DNA from: a virus
DNA length: 24,037 bases
Virus record (IMG/VR): IMGVR_UViG_3300035698_007224
Location: 1 to 24,037 of that record
Strand: one strand, 5' to 3'
Part shown: positions 21,582-24,037 of the stretch, in pieces
Numbering within the stretch: the stretch's first letter is position 1
How the letters are laid out: the number at the start of each line of letters is the position of its first letter
Notes under the pieces: generated by a model
The model's input: the letters and a program-made list of their open reading frames with translations, nothing else
What the model was told of the DNA's origin: nothing
Database searches by the model: none
Translations under genes and position numbers: made by a program

Positions 21582-22976
21582 TTAGTCCCTTTCTCGACAG
21601 CGAGCTCTATCTCTCACTGCTTTTCCTTCAGCTATTTTCCTACCTTCTCGGACAACGAGCCCGAGTTTCTTGTAGACGCTCCACCGTTTGTACCAGAGTC
21701 CAGCAATCATTCCGTCGCCACGGTCACGGTAGTCATACACCACAGCGTCCTCTTTGCCATCATCTGGTCTCATAACCCGACCAACGCATTGCTCCACCAA
21801 TGGTTTTGATCCAAATGGAGCTGCCAGGAAGAGGCGGTTCAGTGTGGGGCAGTCAAAACCTTCCCCGAGAAGCTTGGTGGTGGCAACCAGAGTGGAGATC
21901 TTCCCTTCTTCCATCTGTCGGTATCGCTTTGTTCTTTCTGTCGGTTGTGTGCTCCCTGTAATTAGGGCCACAGTGATTCCTCTCCCTTTCAGACGTTGGC
22001 TCAGGTCCTTCAGATGATTGATCCTATTGCCCAGGACAACACATCTGCCCCCGCTTTCAGCTTCCCGTTCCACGTCATCTACGATCATGGTATTTCGGTA
22101 TTCGTCCTCCATAATCCTTTTCTGAAGCTTGTTGTGGTCACTTGTGGTCACCAGGAGTTCGGTATCCTGGACGACAAGCTCCGGTTGAATCAGATGGGCA
22201 GAAGCGGCCTCCCGATCCACTTCGCAGATGATGGGTCCGAGCAGCCAGTGGATGACTGCTGTCAAACCATCCCCCCGCGTGGGCGTAGCCGTCAACCCGA
22301 TGCGGTACTTGGCAGGGAGGCACTCCAGAACCTCTGTAATGGTGTCACAGGGGGCGTGGTGCCCTTCGTCGCTGACTACGAGCCCAACTTCCTTGCCAAA
22401 ATCTGCCAGCATTTTCTTGTCAGAAATGAGGGTCTGCATGGTGGCGATTACCACGGGGCTGTTGGTGTCCCAGCTTCCCCCACCAATTCTACCTACCCTG
22501 ATCCCGAGGAATTCTTTGGCCCTCTCCCCCCACTGGTCGAATAGAGTCTGGGTGTTGACTATGACCAGTGACTTCTGTTTCCGTTCAGCCATGGCGGCAA
22601 GCCCGATGGTGGTTTTTCCACTCCCTGCCGGGGCAACAACAACACCAGAGTCGTTGGACAGAATCGCGTTATAGGGATCGATCTGATAGTCCCGGAGTTT
22701 CCCTTGAAAATCTGGGAAGTCGATGGGGGCTGTAATGCGATTGTCCAGAACATCGGCAATACCCGTTTGTGGATACCAGCCAAACTCACGCGGGACAATG
22801 ATGGTGTCACCCCGTTCTTCGTAGAATGATAGGGTCTTCGGTTCGATGGTCCACTTTCCCATTTGCTTGAGCATGTGGTACTTTGGGTTGTTGAGGGTCA
22901 ACTCTTTTATGATGGATTGTTTCTCAGACATGCTCAGGTCCGAGAGGATCTTCACTCCCGTGAGTTCGATTTTCAT
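21582..22976 (-). CDS. DEAD/DEAH-type SF2 helicase (UvsW/XPB-like)
   Basis: The 464-residue protein starts at ATG 22976 behind GGGGGA. An N-terminal region of about 90 residues leads to LRDYQID (Q-like motif), APAGSGKT at 115-122, VVIATMQTL, SDEGHH (motif II, 202-207), LTATPTRGD at 228-236, and VATTKLLGEGFDCP plus EQCVGRVMRP in the second RecA fold. This is the layout of the XPB/RAD25 and T4 UvsW group, which unwind branched DNA, reverse forks and support recombination-dependent replication. A basic tail (GRKIAEGKAVRDRARCRERD) may aid DNA binding. Confidence 0.87.
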   Translation of the reverse strand: MKIELTGVKILSDLSMSEKQSIIKELTLNNPKYHMLKQMGKWTIEPKTLSFYEERGDTIIVPREFGWYPQTGIADVLDNRITAPIDFPDFQGKLRDYQIDPYNAILSNDSGVVVAPAGSGKTTIGLAAMAERKQKSLVIVNTQTLFDQWGERAKEFLGIRVGRIGGGSWDTNSPVVIATMQTLISDKKMLADFGKEVGLVVSDEGHHAPCDTITEVLECLPAKYRIGLTATPTRGDGLTAVIHWLLGPIICEVDREAASAHLIQPELVVQDTELLVTTSDHNKLQKRIMEDEYRNTMIVDDVEREAESGGRCVVLGNRINHLKDLSQRLKGRGITVALITGSTQPTERTKRYRQMEEGKISTLVATTKLLGEGFDCPTLNRLFLAAPFGSKPLVEQCVGRVMRPDDGKEDAVVYDYRDRGDGMIAGLWYKRWSVYKKLGLVVREGRKIAEGKAVRDRARCRERD

Positions 22977-22992
22977 TTCATTCCCCCTTGAC

Positions 22993-23496
22993 TTACCATC
23001 CCTTCAAGGCTTCGCGGATTTCCTTCCACACTCTCCAGATTTTGGGGCAGGACCATCCCTGACTTCGGAGATCCTCTTTGATGAAGGTGCCAAGACGCCT
23101 TTTGTTTCCACTCAGTCGAGAGGCTTCCAGCATTTCAAGGGGAGCTTTCAGGACCATCTCGACGACTTTCTTGGCGTCTCTCCCGAGGTCGTCTGTGAGT
23201 TCCGTTATTTTTGGGTGAGTCCAGTCTTGTCTCCAGCAGGTCTCTTTGATGAAGTCAAACTCTTCCTGCTTTTTTTGTGCGTTTCTTCTGTTCCAGGAGG
23301 TCAAGTCCCATTTCACACGCCTGGCGATCCATGTTCTGAATGAGATATCCCCCGGTCGGTACGATTCCACGGTGTCCACATAGATCGCATAGGATTCACT
23401 TTCGACTTCTTCCATGTCCAGTGCGTTTTGGATGGCAAATCCTCGTGCGATGGTTTGGATGAGCGGTTGGTGTTCTTCAAATAGTTGAGCGGTCAT
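22993..23496 (-). CDS. Sigma-70 region 2-like protein
   Basis: The 167-residue protein contains LIQTIARGFAIQNALDMEEV, SESYAIYVDTVESYRPGD and SFRTWIARRVKWDL, the helical pattern of sigma region 2 (core binding and -10 recognition). The C-terminal end GWSCPKIWRVWKEIREAL could be a helix-turn-helix like region 4, though weak. Phage proteins of this type are commonly annotated as sigma-like factors. It could redirect host RNA polymerase to the three-copy promoter motif, but this link is inference. ATG 23496 overlaps the upstream TGA. Confidence 0.62.
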   Translation of the reverse strand: MTAQLFEEHQPLIQTIARGFAIQNALDMEEVESESYAIYVDTVESYRPGDISFRTWIARRVKWDLTSWNRRNAQKKQEEFDFIKETCWRQDWTHPKITELTDDLGRDAKKVVEMVLKAPLEMLEASRLSGNKRRLGTFIKEDLRSQGWSCPKIWRVWKEIREALKGW

Positions 23497-23672
23497 GTGT
23501 TACTCTCCTTTTGGTTTTCGAGACTGATGATTTCGATCAACTCCCCTTTGCGGAACTCATGTCCACATTCGCTGCACTTGTCCCCATTGTTGCCCTTTGC
23601 GCGACGGCTCCTTTCTCTGGCATTCCGAGGGATGAATTCGGCACATTCTTTGCATACTTGTAACGCACTCAT
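23493..23672 (-). CDS. Zinc-ribbon protein, 59 aa
   Basis: ATG 23672 follows AAGGAAACGGA and overlaps the preceding TGA; TGA 23493 overlaps the next ATG. Two cysteine pairs, CKEC (residues 7-10) and CSEC, are separated by 23 residues rich in arginine (RNARERSRRAKGNNG), and HEFRKGELIEI follows. This is a classic zinc-ribbon plan, often seen in nucleic-acid or transcription proteins. Coupling to the sigma-like gene suggests a shared role. Confidence 0.75.
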   Translation of the reverse strand: MSALQVCKECAEFIPRNARERSRRAKGNNGDKCSECGHEFRKGELIEIISLENQKESNT

Positions 23673-24037
23673 TCCGTTTCCTTTCTTTCTGTTTTTTCAG
23701 AATTCAAACACCCATTCTCAAACCAATACCAAGTATCTGTGGTAATAGTCTCACCGTTGATTTTTTGTCCTGGACAGACAGACCAGATTTTCTTGATGTA
23801 GCTGTTGTTGTTATTATCCAGTCTCCAATCGACTATGACAATCCATGATTTTTTGTTACGGGTCATGGCTTTTGCTTTATAGCCAAGAGCACATGCAATG
23901 CTCTGTTCCCCAGATACGCTGGCCGCTGATCGGTCGCCCGTGTTGCTGGCCGCTGAATAGTCACCCGTGTTGCTGGCCTCTGATTGGTAGCCCGTGTTGC
24001 TGGCCGCTGAATAGTTGCCTGTGTTGCTGGCCGCTGA
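23669..24037 (-). CDS. DUF7666-like repeat protein (N-terminus cut by window edge)
   Basis: The frame is open to the right edge, giving 122 visible residues; the start is outside. It begins with nine-residue repeats of the SAASNTGDY type, then SIACALGYKAKA, and a globular end with SWIVIVDWR, IKKIWSVCPGQKINGET and TDTWYWFENG. From memory this repeat-plus-WIVxxxW plan is the DUF7666 family, common in phages and bacterial genomes and without known function. The repeats may stack as a beta helix. An internal ATG at 23866 would yield only the C-terminal domain. TGA 23669 overlaps the next start. Confidence 0.72.
   Translation of the reverse strand, partial: SAASNTGNYSAASNTGYQSEASNTGDYSAASNTGDRSAASVSGEQSIACALGYKAKAMTRNKKSWIVIVDWRLDNNNNSYIKKIWSVCPGQKINGETITTDTWYWFENGCLNSEKTERKETE
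23918..24037 (-). repeat. 27-bp tandem repeat coding nine-residue units
   Basis: At least four units with a 27-base period are visible, each coding S-A-A-S-N-T-G-x-x variants. The period is a multiple of three and the frame is kept, so the repeat is protein-level. It continues past the window edge. Confidence 0.85.

Noticed and set aside
1-24037. Reassigned TAG codon (genetic code 15)
   Set aside because: Three TAG stops are followed by open frames, but the large genes (polymerase, helicases, primase, clamp) have no in-frame TAG, which a recoded phage would show often.

Overview
This window looks like the DNA-replication and recombination module of a tailed double-stranded DNA bacteriophage, or of a closely related prophage. 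Every gene I can support lies on the minus strand, so transcription runs from base 24037 down to base 1. Genes are tightly packed and many overlap by ATGA or TAATG, as in a phage early or middle operon. Start sites mostly carry AGGAG-type Shine-Dalgarno sequences and one promoter is a perfect bacterial sigma-70 promoter, so the host is a bacterium. I cannot name the host. I saw no structural, lysis, integrase, tRNA or rRNA genes.

Layout in transcription order. (1) 24037-22993: a repeat protein cut by the window edge (DUF7666-like), a small zinc-ribbon protein and a sigma-factor-like protein. (2) 22976-19311: an SF2 helicase, a SNF2-like helicase and a DNA methyltransferase whose gene overlaps the SNF2 gene. 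(3) 19295-15993: two ribbon-helix-helix regulators separated by a consensus promoter, then a winged-helix initiator gene containing four 23-bp iterons (candidate replication origin), then a primase-helicase fusion. (4) 15928-13646: small unknown genes, a sulfotransferase-like gene and a small membrane protein. (5) 13563-7233: a beta-type sliding clamp, small zinc-binding and unknown genes, a uracil-DNA-glycosylase plus 3'-5' exonuclease fusion, a cluster of eight small genes, and a family A polymerase core without its exonuclease domain. (6) 7177-2298: a Dam-like adenine methyltransferase, an RFC/DnaX-like clamp loader, a UvsY-like mediator candidate, a tiny membrane protein, a gp32-like single-strand binding protein and a RecA/UvsX-like recombinase. 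(7) 2298-1: small unknowns, a PD-(D/E)XK nuclease and a DUF6745-like protein made largely of four-residue repeats, cut by the left edge.

How it fits together: the initiator would open the origin inside its own gene and load the primase-helicase. The polymerase, working with a separately encoded proofreading and uracil-scanning subunit, the clamp and the loader would extend DNA. SSB, mediator, recombinase, helicases and nuclease would handle recombination-dependent replication and repair.

The most notable non-gene features are a 32-39 bp promoter-like motif present three times upstream of gene blocks, the 23-bp iteron array, and scar-like duplications of gene 3' ends flanking small inserted genes in the split-polymerase region and next to the clamp gene. 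Functions are assigned from motifs read by eye; no database search was run.
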